Assembly (NCBI GenBank): GCA_020053185.1
Contig: JAGVNP010000251.1
Location: forward strand, 1-7,322
Direction of reading: 5' to 3'
DNA from: Deltaproteobacteria bacterium
Lineage (GTDB): Bacteria > Desulfobacterota > Desulfomonilia > UBA1062
Length of the DNA: 7,322 nucleotides
Shown here piece after piece: positions 1 through 5,647 of the stretch (the first letter of the stretch is position 1; every line of letters begins with the position of its first letter). A program made the position numbers and the translations under genes. The notes under the pieces were generated by a model, which saw only the letters and a list, made by a program, of their open reading frames with translations, searched no databases and was not told where the DNA came from.

Positions 1-984
1 ATCCCCGAGGAATACGGCGGCCTCGGGAAAAAGAGCCTCGAGCTCTACATCGCCATCGAAGAGATCTCCAAGGCATGCCTTGGCGTATCCACGAGCTATG
101 CAGCCAATGCGCTCGGCAGTTACCCTATCCTTCTTCACGGCAGCGAGGCGCAGAAGAAGAAATATCTGCCCGACATCGCATCGGGAAAGGACTTCGCGGC
201 GTTCGGCCTTACCGAGGCAAATGCAGGCTCAGACCCTGCAGGCATGAAGACAACCGCAGTTCTCGACGGCGATTCTTGGATATTGAATGGCGAGAAAAAA
301 TTCATCACCAACGGCAATATCGCAAAGTATGGGATCGTTGCAGCAGTTACTGACAGGGAAAAAGGATATAAAGGCATTACTCAGTTTGTGGTGGATCTTG
401 AAGAAACCAAAGGGTTCACAGTAGGCAAAGTTGAGGAAAAACTCGGAATCCGCGCATCAGGCACATCCGAGCTGGTATTCCAGGATGCAAGAATACCGAA
501 AAATGCCATCCTGGGCAGTCCAGGCTCTGGATTCAAGCAGATGCTCACAACACTTGATTCAGGCCGCATCGGAATCGCATCCCAGGCTTTAGGCATTGCA
601 AAGGCATGCCTTGAAGAGTGCCTCGAATATGTAAAGGTGAGAGTACAGTTCGGAAAGCCTCTGGAAGCCTTCCAGGCCATACAGTTCAAACTCGCAGATA
701 TGGCAACCCGCATCGATGCTTCAGAGATGCTCATCTTAAAAGCAGCATGGCTTGAGAGCAATAATATGCCGTTTGAAAAAGAAGCTGCTCAGGCAAAAAT
801 GTATGCATCAGACACTGCAATGGATGCAACGGTCGAGGGCGTACAGATATTCGGCGGATACGGATACACCACTGAATATCCGATGGAGCGCTTCATGCGC
901 GATGCAAAGATCACCCAGATCTATGAAGGCACAAACGAGATCATGCGTGTGGTAGTTGCAAGAAACATCCTTGGCAAGAGATAG
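1..984 (+). CDS. Acyl-CoA dehydrogenase, butyryl-CoA/short-chain type (5' end missing)
   Basis: FAD-dependent enzyme that oxidises an acyl-CoA to the trans-2-enoyl-CoA and passes electrons to electron-transfer flavoprotein, in the cytoplasm. The frame is open from base 1; 327 residues are visible and about 50 N-terminal residues are missing against the usual ~380. Visible residues, numbered from base 1: IPEEYGG at 1-7, the FAD/substrate motif FGLTEANAGSD at 68-78, LGIRASGTSELVF at 148-160, RVQFG at 214-218, FGGYGYTTEYPMER at 284-297 and IYEGTNE at 307-313. Glu309 in IYEGTNE is the canonical catalytic base. The helix-G position used in isovaleryl/long-chain enzymes is Gly188, as in butyryl- and short-chain enzymes. 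The stop at 982-984 is followed by a terminator. An internal ATG at 244 is not the real start, because conserved sequence continues upstream of it. The family call is firm; exact chain length is inferred. Confidence 0.96.
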   Translation: MPEEYGGLGKKSLELYIAIEEISKACLGVSTSYAANALGSYPILLHGSEAQKKKYLPDIASGKDFAAFGLTEANAGSDPAGMKTTAVLDGDSWILNGEKKFITNGNIAKYGIVAAVTDREKGYKGITQFVVDLEETKGFTVGKVEEKLGIRASGTSELVFQDARIPKNAILGSPGSGFKQMLTTLDSGRIGIASQALGIAKACLEECLEYVKVRVQFGKPLEAFQAIQFKLADMATRIDASEMLILKAAWLESNNMPFEKEAAQAKMYASDTAMDATVEGVQIFGGYGYTTEYPMERFMRDAKITQIYEGTNEIMRVVVARNILGKR

Positions 985-1004
985 ATTTCTGATAAATTAA
1001 AACC

Positions 1005-1036
1005 AAAAGAGGAGGCTTTTGCCTCCTCTTTTTTTA
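1005..1036. terminator. Bidirectional intrinsic terminator between convergent genes
   Basis: A perfect 9-bp GC-rich stem (1008-1016 with 1021-1029, AGAGGAGGC/GCCTCCTCT) closes a TTTT loop. It is flanked by A4 on the left and a T run (1029-1035) on the right. It therefore works as a Rho-independent terminator for the plus-strand ACAD, and in reverse for the minus-strand lipoprotein gene, whose TAA stop (1034-1036) lies within the T tract. Confidence 0.9.
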
Positions 1037-2374
1037 TTCCATATTGCCGTCTTCGTTGAGTTTGAGAATGTAATAATCTTTCTGGCCCTGGTTGATAAGA
1101 TCAATCAGATCAGTCGAGGATGAGTAGCCAGCAATAGCATATCCCAGATCTGCTGCCTGCTGAACTCCATAAGCCTGATCATCTCCATTCCCGCCGAACA
1201 TCTTCTGCCAATCAATGCTGCCGTCTTCACCCAGCTTGATGACGTAAACATCGGAAAGACCCTTGTTTACAATATCCAGTATATCAACTGAGGCTGAATA
1301 CCCTGCAGCAATATACCCGCCGTCCAGGGTCTGCTGAATTGCCTGCATATAGTCATTGCCAGAACCGCCGTACATTTCCTGCCACTCGACATTGCCGTCT
1401 GCATCGAGCTTTATAAAATAAGCGTCGACCAATCCATGATTCGTGATATCCGTTATATCGATCGAAGATGAATATCCCGCAACAATATACCCGCCATCTG
1501 CTGTGGGCTGAATAGCTGTTGCATAGTCTAAGCTTAAACCGCCGTACATCTTTTGCCACTCAACATTGCCGCTTCCATCAAGCTTGATAATATAAGAATC
1601 TGTTAATCCATGATTTGTAACACCAAGAATATCAATCGATGTTGAATACCCGGCAACAATATACCCGCCGTCTGCTGTCTGCTGAATGGATGTTGCGTAA
1701 TCTATTCCCAGGCCTCCGTACATCTTTTGCCAATCGACATTGCCGCTTTCATCCAGCTTTACAAGATAAATATCGTACAAACCATGATTCAAAGCTCCTC
1801 CAACACTGATCGAGGTCGAATATCCGGCAACAATGTAACCGCCATCTGCTGTGGGCTGAACAGCGACTGCGCTGTCAATGCCAAGACCTCCATACATTTC
1901 CTGCCAATCGACATTCCCATCCTGGTCGAGCTTGACAACATAAAAATCGAGAACACCATGCATAGTTAGGCCCAGTATATCTGTCGAAGCCGAGTATCCT
2001 GCAGCAATGTATCCGTCATCTATTGTCTGCTGTATGGATGTTGCAAAATCCAGACCGCTGCCGCCGAACATTTTCTGCCAATCCACAGTTCCGTCCGGAA
2101 GCAGCTTGATAACATAAGCATCCTCTGAGCCGTTGTTTAAAAGACCCAGTATATCATTTGACGATGAATATCCGGCAACAATGTATCCATCATCTAAAGC
2201 TAAAGAAATTGAGTTTGCAGAATCTACACCGCTTCCGCCAAACAAAAGCTCCCATACGAAGTTTGGTGGTTCTGGAACCACAGATCCTCCGCCGCCACCA
2301 CCAGACCCCCCACACGCCCATAACAAAGAAAATATTAATATAAATGGAAGATATCTAATCTTTATATTTTTCAT
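1034..2374 (-). CDS. Seven-repeat beta-propeller-like lipoprotein
   Basis: 446 residues. The N-terminus is a lipoprotein signal: basic start, hydrophobic core about 8-19, then LLWAC with Cys21 as the lipidation site (Trp at -2 is slightly unusual). A flexible Gly-rich linker follows (22-31), then exactly seven 58-residue repeats starting at residues 41, 99, 157, 215, 273, 331 and 389. The protein stops on the last residue of repeat 7. Each repeat runs W-(Q/E)-x-M-(F/Y)-GG-x-x-x-D, then DGGYIVAGYS, then D-x-Y-(V/I)-(V/I)-KLD and DGNV. The pattern resembles WD40/PQQ-like beta-propeller blades in secreted bacterial proteins, so seven blades are inferred. It is probably anchored to the outer membrane. 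No enzymatic motif is visible, and binding or scaffolding is only a guess. The start is supported by AAGGAG at 2384-2389, 9 nt upstream. It appears monocistronic. Confidence 0.9.
   Translation of the reverse strand: MKNIKIRYLPFILIFSLLWACGGSGGGGGGSVVPEPPNFVWELLFGGSGVDSANSISLALDDGYIVAGYSSSNDILGLLNNGSEDAYVIKLLPDGTVDWQKMFGGSGLDFATSIQQTIDDGYIAAGYSASTDILGLTMHGVLDFYVVKLDQDGNVDWQEMYGGLGIDSAVAVQPTADGGYIVAGYSTSISVGGALNHGLYDIYLVKLDESGNVDWQKMYGGLGIDYATSIQQTADGGYIVAGYSTSIDILGVTNHGLTDSYIIKLDGSGNVEWQKMYGGLSLDYATAIQPTADGGYIVAGYSSSIDITDITNHGLVDAYFIKLDADGNVEWQEMYGGSGNDYMQAIQQTLDGGYIAAGYSASVDILDIVNKGLSDVYVIKLGEDGSIDWQKMFGGNGDDQAYGVQQAADLGYAIAGYSSSTDLIDLINQGQKDYYILKLNEDGNME
1037..2254 (-). repeat. Seven in-frame tandem repeats of 174 bp
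   Basis: The repeat region of the lipoprotein gene consists of seven 174-bp units without indels: 2081-2254, 1907-2080, 1733-1906, 1559-1732, 1385-1558, 1211-1384 and 1037-1210. Similarity is visible in the DNA as well as the protein: the same 17-mer starts at 1479 and at 1653, exactly 174 bp apart. Inner units look closer to one another than to the outer ones, which suggests growth by unit duplication. Confidence 0.9.
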
Positions 2375-2513
2375 GAGCCCCTTCTCCTTTTTGATGCAAA
2401 CTTCTGTTTATATAGTTACTTATCGGTGGTTATAATGGGCCCATAATAGCGGTTCAGCAAACGTGGAAACGGTCAGTAACAACGACTAAAAACATTTACA
2501 CTATGTTCACAAT

Positions 2514-2679
2514 GTCTTTGCGAGCGAAGCGAAGCAATCTCAGATCTTCTGTAATTTCAGCGGGATTGCCATCCTTCACGGAGCTTGTCCTGAGCCAAAA
2601 AAGCTAGACCCTTCGCTTTGCTCAGGGTGACAAATGGCGAAGGGTTCAGGACAGGCTCTGTTAAGCTCCTCGCAATGAC
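2514..2679. repeat. Mosaic palindromic intergenic element (MITE/REP-like)
   Basis: Non-coding element of about 166 bp with imperfect terminal inverted repeats: GTCTTTGCGAGCGAA (2514-2528) against the complement of 2665-2679, GTCATTGCGAGGAGC. Nested inside are a second inverted pair (2581-2596 with 2643-2658, 14 of 16 matching, core TCAGGACA) and a third (2607-2616 with 2637-2646, core CGAAGGG). GCAATC/GATTGC (2534-2539, 2564-2569) pair as well. From memory, cores of the TTGCGAGCGAAGCGAAGCAATCTC and TTCGCTTTGCTCAGGGTGACA kind recur between genes in many environmental bacterial genomes. No transposase is present, so the element would be non-autonomous or degenerate. The rest of 2375-2719 holds only a 10-bp palindrome ATGGGCCCAT (2435-2444) and no supportable gene. 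Confidence 0.7.
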
Positions 2680-2719
2680 CGAATCGCTAGATGTTCAAAG
2701 GTCTTGACTAAGACTGTCT

Positions 2720-2746
2720 AAGAGGCAGGAAAAAACCCTGCCTCTT
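2720..2746 (-). terminator. Probable terminator hairpin after the Sel1 gene
   Basis: A 10-bp perfect stem, AAGAGGCAGG (2720-2729) with CCTGCCTCTT (2737-2746), with a 7-nt loop, lies 25 nt beyond the stop codon of the minus-strand Sel1 gene. The stem is strong, but no clean T run follows on either strand, so termination may be weak or the hairpin may instead protect the mRNA 3' end. Confidence 0.45.
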
Positions 2747-2771
2747 TCATAGTATTTTCAGATGTTTTTCT

Positions 2772-3419
2772 CTATTTCTCTTTCGGATGCTTGGCCAGCC
2801 ATTCTTCCACCAGCTTCTTAGCCTCTGCAATCTGTTCAGGGGTCATGGTCTCTTCAATGTATTCCCGAAGAAGTCTTGCTGCCTCAGGTTTACTCATCTC
2901 TTTATTCATATCCTCATCTATTTTTTCATGGGAAGCTGAAAGGCTGAACCACATGTATGCTTTCACATCGTCCTGTGGTACACCTTCTCCTTTATAGTAC
3001 AGTGCGCCAAGACTACATTGCGCATCGCCATCGTCCTGTTCAGCTGCCTTCAGAAACCACTTCATGGCTTGACCATAATCCTGGGTAACACCTTCCCCAT
3101 GATAATACATATCTCCCATATTATACTGAGCCCTGACATCTCCCTGCTGCGCTGCCTTTAAATACCATTTTGCAGCCTCTTTATAGTCCTGAGGAACACC
3201 CTCTCCGTGGTCATATTTCAAGCCAAGATCATACTGTGCTTTTCTGTCCCCTGCTTCTGCCTTAGCTGTCAGTTCTTTTAGTGCAGGATCAACATTAGAT
3301 GTGACCTGGCTTTTGTTTGTATCTTCCCCTGGATTCTTGGCCGTGTTCGAATCATCGCTAAATGCACTTGTTGAAAAGCAGAGAAATAATGATGTCAGGA
3401 TAATCAATAAATATCTCAT
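2772..3419 (-). CDS. Exported Sel1-repeat protein
   Basis: 215 residues. A Sec signal peptide (1-19, hydrophobic core LLIILTSLFLCF, likely cut after STSA) points to the periplasm. A Ser/Thr/Asn-rich linker (about 20-45) leads into three 36-residue Sel1-like repeats (about 57-92, 93-128, 129-164) with the usual A-x-x-x-LG-x-x-Y-x-x-GEGVPQD-x-x-x-A-x-x-W-x-x-x-A pattern. The charged C-terminal helix (about 178-215, with MTPEQIAEAKKL) is typical of small periplasmic Sel1 proteins. Sel1 repeats form alpha/alpha superhelices that mediate protein-protein contacts; no enzyme motif is seen. The gene lies 12 nt downstream of the second ACAD gene. Its Shine-Dalgarno AGGAGG (3428-3433) overlaps the ACAD stop codon with 8 nt to the ATG, so the two are probably translationally coupled. 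The partner is unknown. Confidence 0.92.
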   Translation of the reverse strand: MRYLLIILTSLFLCFSTSAFSDDSNTAKNPGEDTNKSQVTSNVDPALKELTAKAEAGDRKAQYDLGLKYDHGEGVPQDYKEAAKWYLKAAQQGDVRAQYNMGDMYYHGEGVTQDYGQAMKWFLKAAEQDDGDAQCSLGALYYKGEGVPQDDVKAYMWFSLSASHEKIDEDMNKEMSKPEAARLLREYIEETMTPEQIAEAKKLVEEWLAKHPKEK

Positions 3420-3431
3420 AGACTCACCCTC

Positions 3432-4682
3432 CTATTCATAGATCTTTTCTTCTTCTGCAAAAGCATTTTCCGCATCTATCTCATAATCACGGGATTGCTG
3501 CGGTTTATGCTTCTTGAAGAATTCCCTGTACCACTCATGGGCTGTGATCATGGACATGACTTCGCTCGTGCCGGTCCAGATCGAGGCAAGTCTGACATCG
3601 CGGTAGATCCTCTCAACCGGAAACACATTGGTATATCCGATACCGCCGAGGACCTGCATAGAATTATGCACAACTTTCTGGCACGATTCGGTAATGAATT
3701 TCTTGGACTCAGACACCATGCGTCGTATGCGGTTCATCTCAACACCTGCATCTACTGCTCTGGCAGTTGCATATGCCATTGCGCGCGCAGCATCGAGCAG
3801 CATGACTGCCTCTGCTAATTGAAAGCTCACGCCCTGAAACTGTGCAATGATCTGGCCAAAAGCCTTTCTCTGCGCAGTGTAGCTGGTTGCAATATCGAGC
3901 GCAGGCCTGGCAGCTCCGATTGTCATGGAAGCAGTGCCCAAGCGCTCAGGAATCATCATGGTATTGAACACAGGATATGCACCGTTAAGCTTACCCAAAA
4001 TATTTTCTTTAGGCACTTTTACATCTTTGAACACAAGACGCGCAGTGCCCCCTCCCCTGCATCCCATAAGACCGTACAGATATTTGGTGTCCACACCAGG
4101 GCCGCGGTCAACTATGAACGCAGTGATTGATTCCTGAGGTTTTGCCTTCGGGTCTTTATTTGTTCTGGCATAGAGCAAAAAGAAATCAGCACCTTCTCCG
4201 CCAACAATAAAACGCTTCTGACCATTGAGGATAAAATGATCGCCCTTATCTTCGGCAATGGTGGTTGCGCCGAAGAAATCAGAGCCGCCTCTCGGCTCGG
4301 TAAGGCATTCGGCAGCAAAGATCTTGCCCGCAAGCAGAGGTTTTACATATTTTTCTTTTTGTTCGTCGGTTCCGTGCTGGATAATGGCATCGCATACAAG
4401 CTCAGCACCCACACCGAACACACAGGCGAATTCATAGCCGAGCGTTCCGATCTCTTCCATGAGCATGCACGTGGTAACCCAGTCCATATCACGGCCACCC
4501 CATTTTTTTGGATAACGGCAACCGAGGAGATTGCGGCGCGCAGCCTCCTGCAAAAATTCTTTCGGGAATTTGATCTTGTCCTGATCCATGTCCAAAATCA
4601 TCTGACGCGGCACCCATTTCACAAGCTCCCTCGCCTCATCTCTTATCTTGATCTGCGCATCTGTAAGCATGTAATCGAACAT
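3432..4682 (-). CDS. Acyl-CoA dehydrogenase family protein with shifted catalytic glutamate
   Basis: 416-residue cytoplasmic flavoprotein of the acyl-CoA dehydrogenase family, somewhat longer than the usual ~380. N-terminal helical domain about 1-120; CLTEPRGGSD (126-135) is the FAD/substrate loop; GQKRFIVGG (154-162) and MGCRGGGTARLVFKDVKVP (206-224) form the beta domain; QRKAFG (271-276), QVLGGIGYTNVFPVERIYRD (343-362) and IWTGTSE (368-374) are in the C-terminal helical domain. In the last motif the normal catalytic Glu (IYEGTNE in the other ACAD here) is Thr370. The helix-G motif IPERL supplies Glu246 at the position used as base in isovaleryl-CoA and long-chain ACADs. The acidic C-terminal tail (about 395-416) is extra. 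The ATG has a strong AGGAGG (4688-4693) 5 nt away. First gene of an operon with the Sel1 gene, behind a promoter/operator. Substrate unknown. Confidence 0.94.
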   Translation of the reverse strand: MFDYMLTDAQIKIRDEARELVKWVPRQMILDMDQDKIKFPKEFLQEAARRNLLGCRYPKKWGGRDMDWVTTCMLMEEIGTLGYEFACVFGVGAELVCDAIIQHGTDEQKEKYVKPLLAGKIFAAECLTEPRGGSDFFGATTIAEDKGDHFILNGQKRFIVGGEGADFFLLYARTNKDPKAKPQESITAFIVDRGPGVDTKYLYGLMGCRGGGTARLVFKDVKVPKENILGKLNGAYPVFNTMMIPERLGTASMTIGAARPALDIATSYTAQRKAFGQIIAQFQGVSFQLAEAVMLLDAARAMAYATARAVDAGVEMNRIRRMVSESKKFITESCQKVVHNSMQVLGGIGYTNVFPVERIYRDVRLASIWTGTSEVMSMITAHEWYREFFKKHKPQQSRDYEIDAENAFAEEEKIYE

Positions 4683-4696
4683 ATGTTCCTCCTCTT

Positions 4697-4723
4697 AAAC
4701 AAGTTGCTCGATAATACTTGTTT
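4697..4723. promoter_or_regulatory. Candidate repressor operator: AAACAAGT-N11-ACTTGTTT
   Basis: A perfect 8-bp inverted repeat (4697-4704 and 4716-4723) has 11 bp between the arms, giving 19 bp between half-site centres. The -10 hexamer of the minus-strand promoter lies within the spacer and the predicted transcription start falls in the distal arm. That placement fits a dimeric repressor such as a TetR- or GntR-family acyl-CoA-responsive regulator. No regulator gene is in the window, so the regulator's identity is speculation. Confidence 0.55.
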
Positions 4724-4739
4724 CACCCGTGCGTTGCAA
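4711..4739 (-). promoter_or_regulatory. Sigma70-type promoter of the ACAD-Sel1 operon
   Basis: On the minus strand, -35 TTGCAA (4734-4739) is separated by exactly 17 bp from -10 TATTAT (4711-4716, one mismatch to TATAAT). The start would be near 4704, giving a leader of about 22 nt that contains the AGGAGG site. Confidence 0.6.
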
Positions 4740-4753
4740 GACACTATCCTACT

Positions 4754-4841
4754 AAATGAGTGACGAGTAACGAGTGAATAGTAACGAGAAAAAGCTTTTT
4801 TTAGTTATTTACTCGTCACTTGTTACTTGTCACTCGTCACT
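4754..4841. repeat. Inverted arrays of a 7-bp tandem repeat (TRACGAG)
   Basis: Left arm: four contiguous 7-mers, TGACGAG, TAACGAG, TGAATAG, TAACGAG (4761-4788). Right arm, read on the minus strand from 4839 down to 4812: TGACGAG, TGACAAG, TAACAAG, TGACGAG. The arms are 28 nt each and inverted around an A/T-rich centre with the palindrome AAAAAGCTTTTT (4789-4800), so the whole could fold into an imperfect cruciform or hairpin. It separates the divergent ACAD and ccdA promoters. No coding sequence fits here. Confidence 0.8.
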
Positions 4842-4852
4842 GCCTTTCCTCT

Positions 4853-4881
4853 TTGACCTCCCTAAAATTCTTGCGTATAAG
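4853..4881 (+). promoter_or_regulatory. Sigma70-type promoter of the ccdA-tlpA pair
   Basis: -35 TTGACC (4853-4858, five of six consensus bases), a 17-bp spacer and -10 TATAAG (4876-4881, five of six). The expected start, about 7 nt after the -10, falls at 4888-4889, on or next to the chosen ATG, which predicts a leaderless or nearly leaderless mRNA. Confidence 0.55.
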
Positions 4882-4888
4882 AAAGACA

Positions 4889-5584
4889 ATGATCGAAGAT
4901 TTCTTAGGCCGCATGGATTTCTATCTTAAGCACTCATATATGCTCGCGTATCTTGCTGCATATCTTGGCGGTGTGCTCGTGAGCTTCACGCCTTGTGTGT
5001 ATCCTATGATCCCGATCACAGTAGCGTATATCAGCGGGCAGGAAAAAATTTCAAAAGCCAGAGGTTTTGCTCTCACTCTCAGTTATGTGCTTGGTGTATC
5101 CATCACATATACTGGACTAGGCATCATTGCTGCTCTGACCGGATCTTTGTTCGGAAGCATACAGACACATCCGTTGACCTATCTTGTTGTTGCATGCATC
5201 TGCGTGTTACTCGGTCTTGCCATGCTCGAAGTATTCATGCTTCCGACCCTGAAACTCCCTATAGAGCCAAAGAAATGGGGCGCATTGGGAGGTCTTTTCC
5301 TGGGCATTGCTTCAGGCCTTATCATGAGCCCCTGTACTGCGCCTGTGCTGGGCGTACTTTTGAGTTATGTGGCAACCACGCAGAATATCGTGCTTGGCGC
5401 AGGCTTACTCTTTACCTTTGCATTCGGCATGGGAACTTTGATCATCCTGATCGGCACATTCACTGCTGTCATGGCAAGTATGCCAAAACCAGGCCAATGG
5501 ATGGTGTACATACAGCGCTTTTCTGGAGCCGTCCTGATCCTCATTGGAATATATTTTTTGATTTCAGCTATAAGGATGATATAA
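4889..5584 (+). CDS. ccdA: CcdA/DsbD-type thiol:disulfide interchange membrane protein
   Basis: 231-residue inner-membrane protein of the CcdA/DsbD transmembrane family, which moves electrons from cytoplasmic thioredoxin to periplasmic thiol proteins. About six membrane segments are visible (roughly 18-38, 60-82, 97-118, 133-157, 167-192, 208-226). The two redox cysteines are Cys36 in SFTPCVYPMIP and Cys149 in GLIMSPCTAPVLG, each beside proline as in DsbD. Length fits CcdA (220-250), without the periplasmic domains of full DsbD. I chose ATG 4889: an upstream in-frame ATG at 4820 lies inside the 7-bp repeat array and ahead of the promoter. ATG 4913 is an alternative. Neither start has a good Shine-Dalgarno, in line with the near-leaderless promoter. 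The TlpA-like gene 63 nt downstream is the likely electron acceptor. Confidence 0.9.
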   Translation: MIEDFLGRMDFYLKHSYMLAYLAAYLGGVLVSFTPCVYPMIPITVAYISGQEKISKARGFALTLSYVLGVSITYTGLGIIAALTGSLFGSIQTHPLTYLVVACICVLLGLAMLEVFMLPTLKLPIEPKKWGALGGLFLGIASGLIMSPCTAPVLGVLLSYVATTQNIVLGAGLLFTFAFGMGTLIILIGTFTAVMASMPKPGQWMVYIQRFSGAVLILIGIYFLISAIRMI

Positions 5585-5616
5585 TGTTAAGTCTCAAATG
5601 GTCGAACAGGAGGGAT

Positions 5617-5644
5617 TGTCATTCCGAACGAATGTGAGGAATCT
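5617..5644 (+). repeat. Solo dispersed-repeat fragment carrying the tlpA ribosome binding site
   Basis: The segment TGTCATTCCGAACGAATG (5617-5634) plus TGAGGAATCT resembles a dispersed intergenic repeat core I know from many environmental bacterial genomes (recalled, not searched). It contains a small hairpin, CATTC-CGAAC-GAATG. No inverted partner copy lies nearby. Its GAGGA (5636-5640) sits 7 nt before the ATG at 5648, so the repeat provides the Shine-Dalgarno of the next gene. Confidence 0.55.
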
Positions 5645-5647
5645 AAT

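Noticed and set aside
381..761. 126-codon minus-strand open frame opposite the first ACAD
   Set aside because: Antisense shadow of a strongly conserved gene; its translation shows no domain.
244..984. First ACAD starting at ATG 244
   Set aside because: The frame is open to base 1 and the upstream residues include the conserved FGLTEANAGSD motif, so the gene is truncated by the window edge.
1034..2374. Type IX secretion cargo or calcium-binding repeat protein
   Set aside because: The repeat style recalls some such proteins, but there is no C-terminal sorting domain and no regular calcium-loop motif; the protein ends exactly at repeat 7 and has a lipoprotein signal.
4236..4763. 175-codon plus-strand open frame opposite the second ACAD
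   Set aside because: Antisense to conserved ACAD codons and runs through that gene's ribosome binding site, promoter and operator; low-complexity, no family features.
4754..4841. CRISPR-like array
   Set aside because: Repeats are 7 bp and contiguous without spacers, and are arranged in opposite directions; there are no cas genes.
4820..4888. Upstream in-frame ATG at 4820 as the ccdA start (23 extra residues)
   Set aside because: It lies inside the 7-bp repeat array and ahead of a near-consensus promoter; the extra residues do not resemble the family N-terminus.
4993..5637. 214-codon open frame overlapping ccdA in another frame
   Set aside because: Rich in His, Cys and Arg, a typical out-of-frame reading of membrane-protein codons; the CcdA frame has the real motifs.
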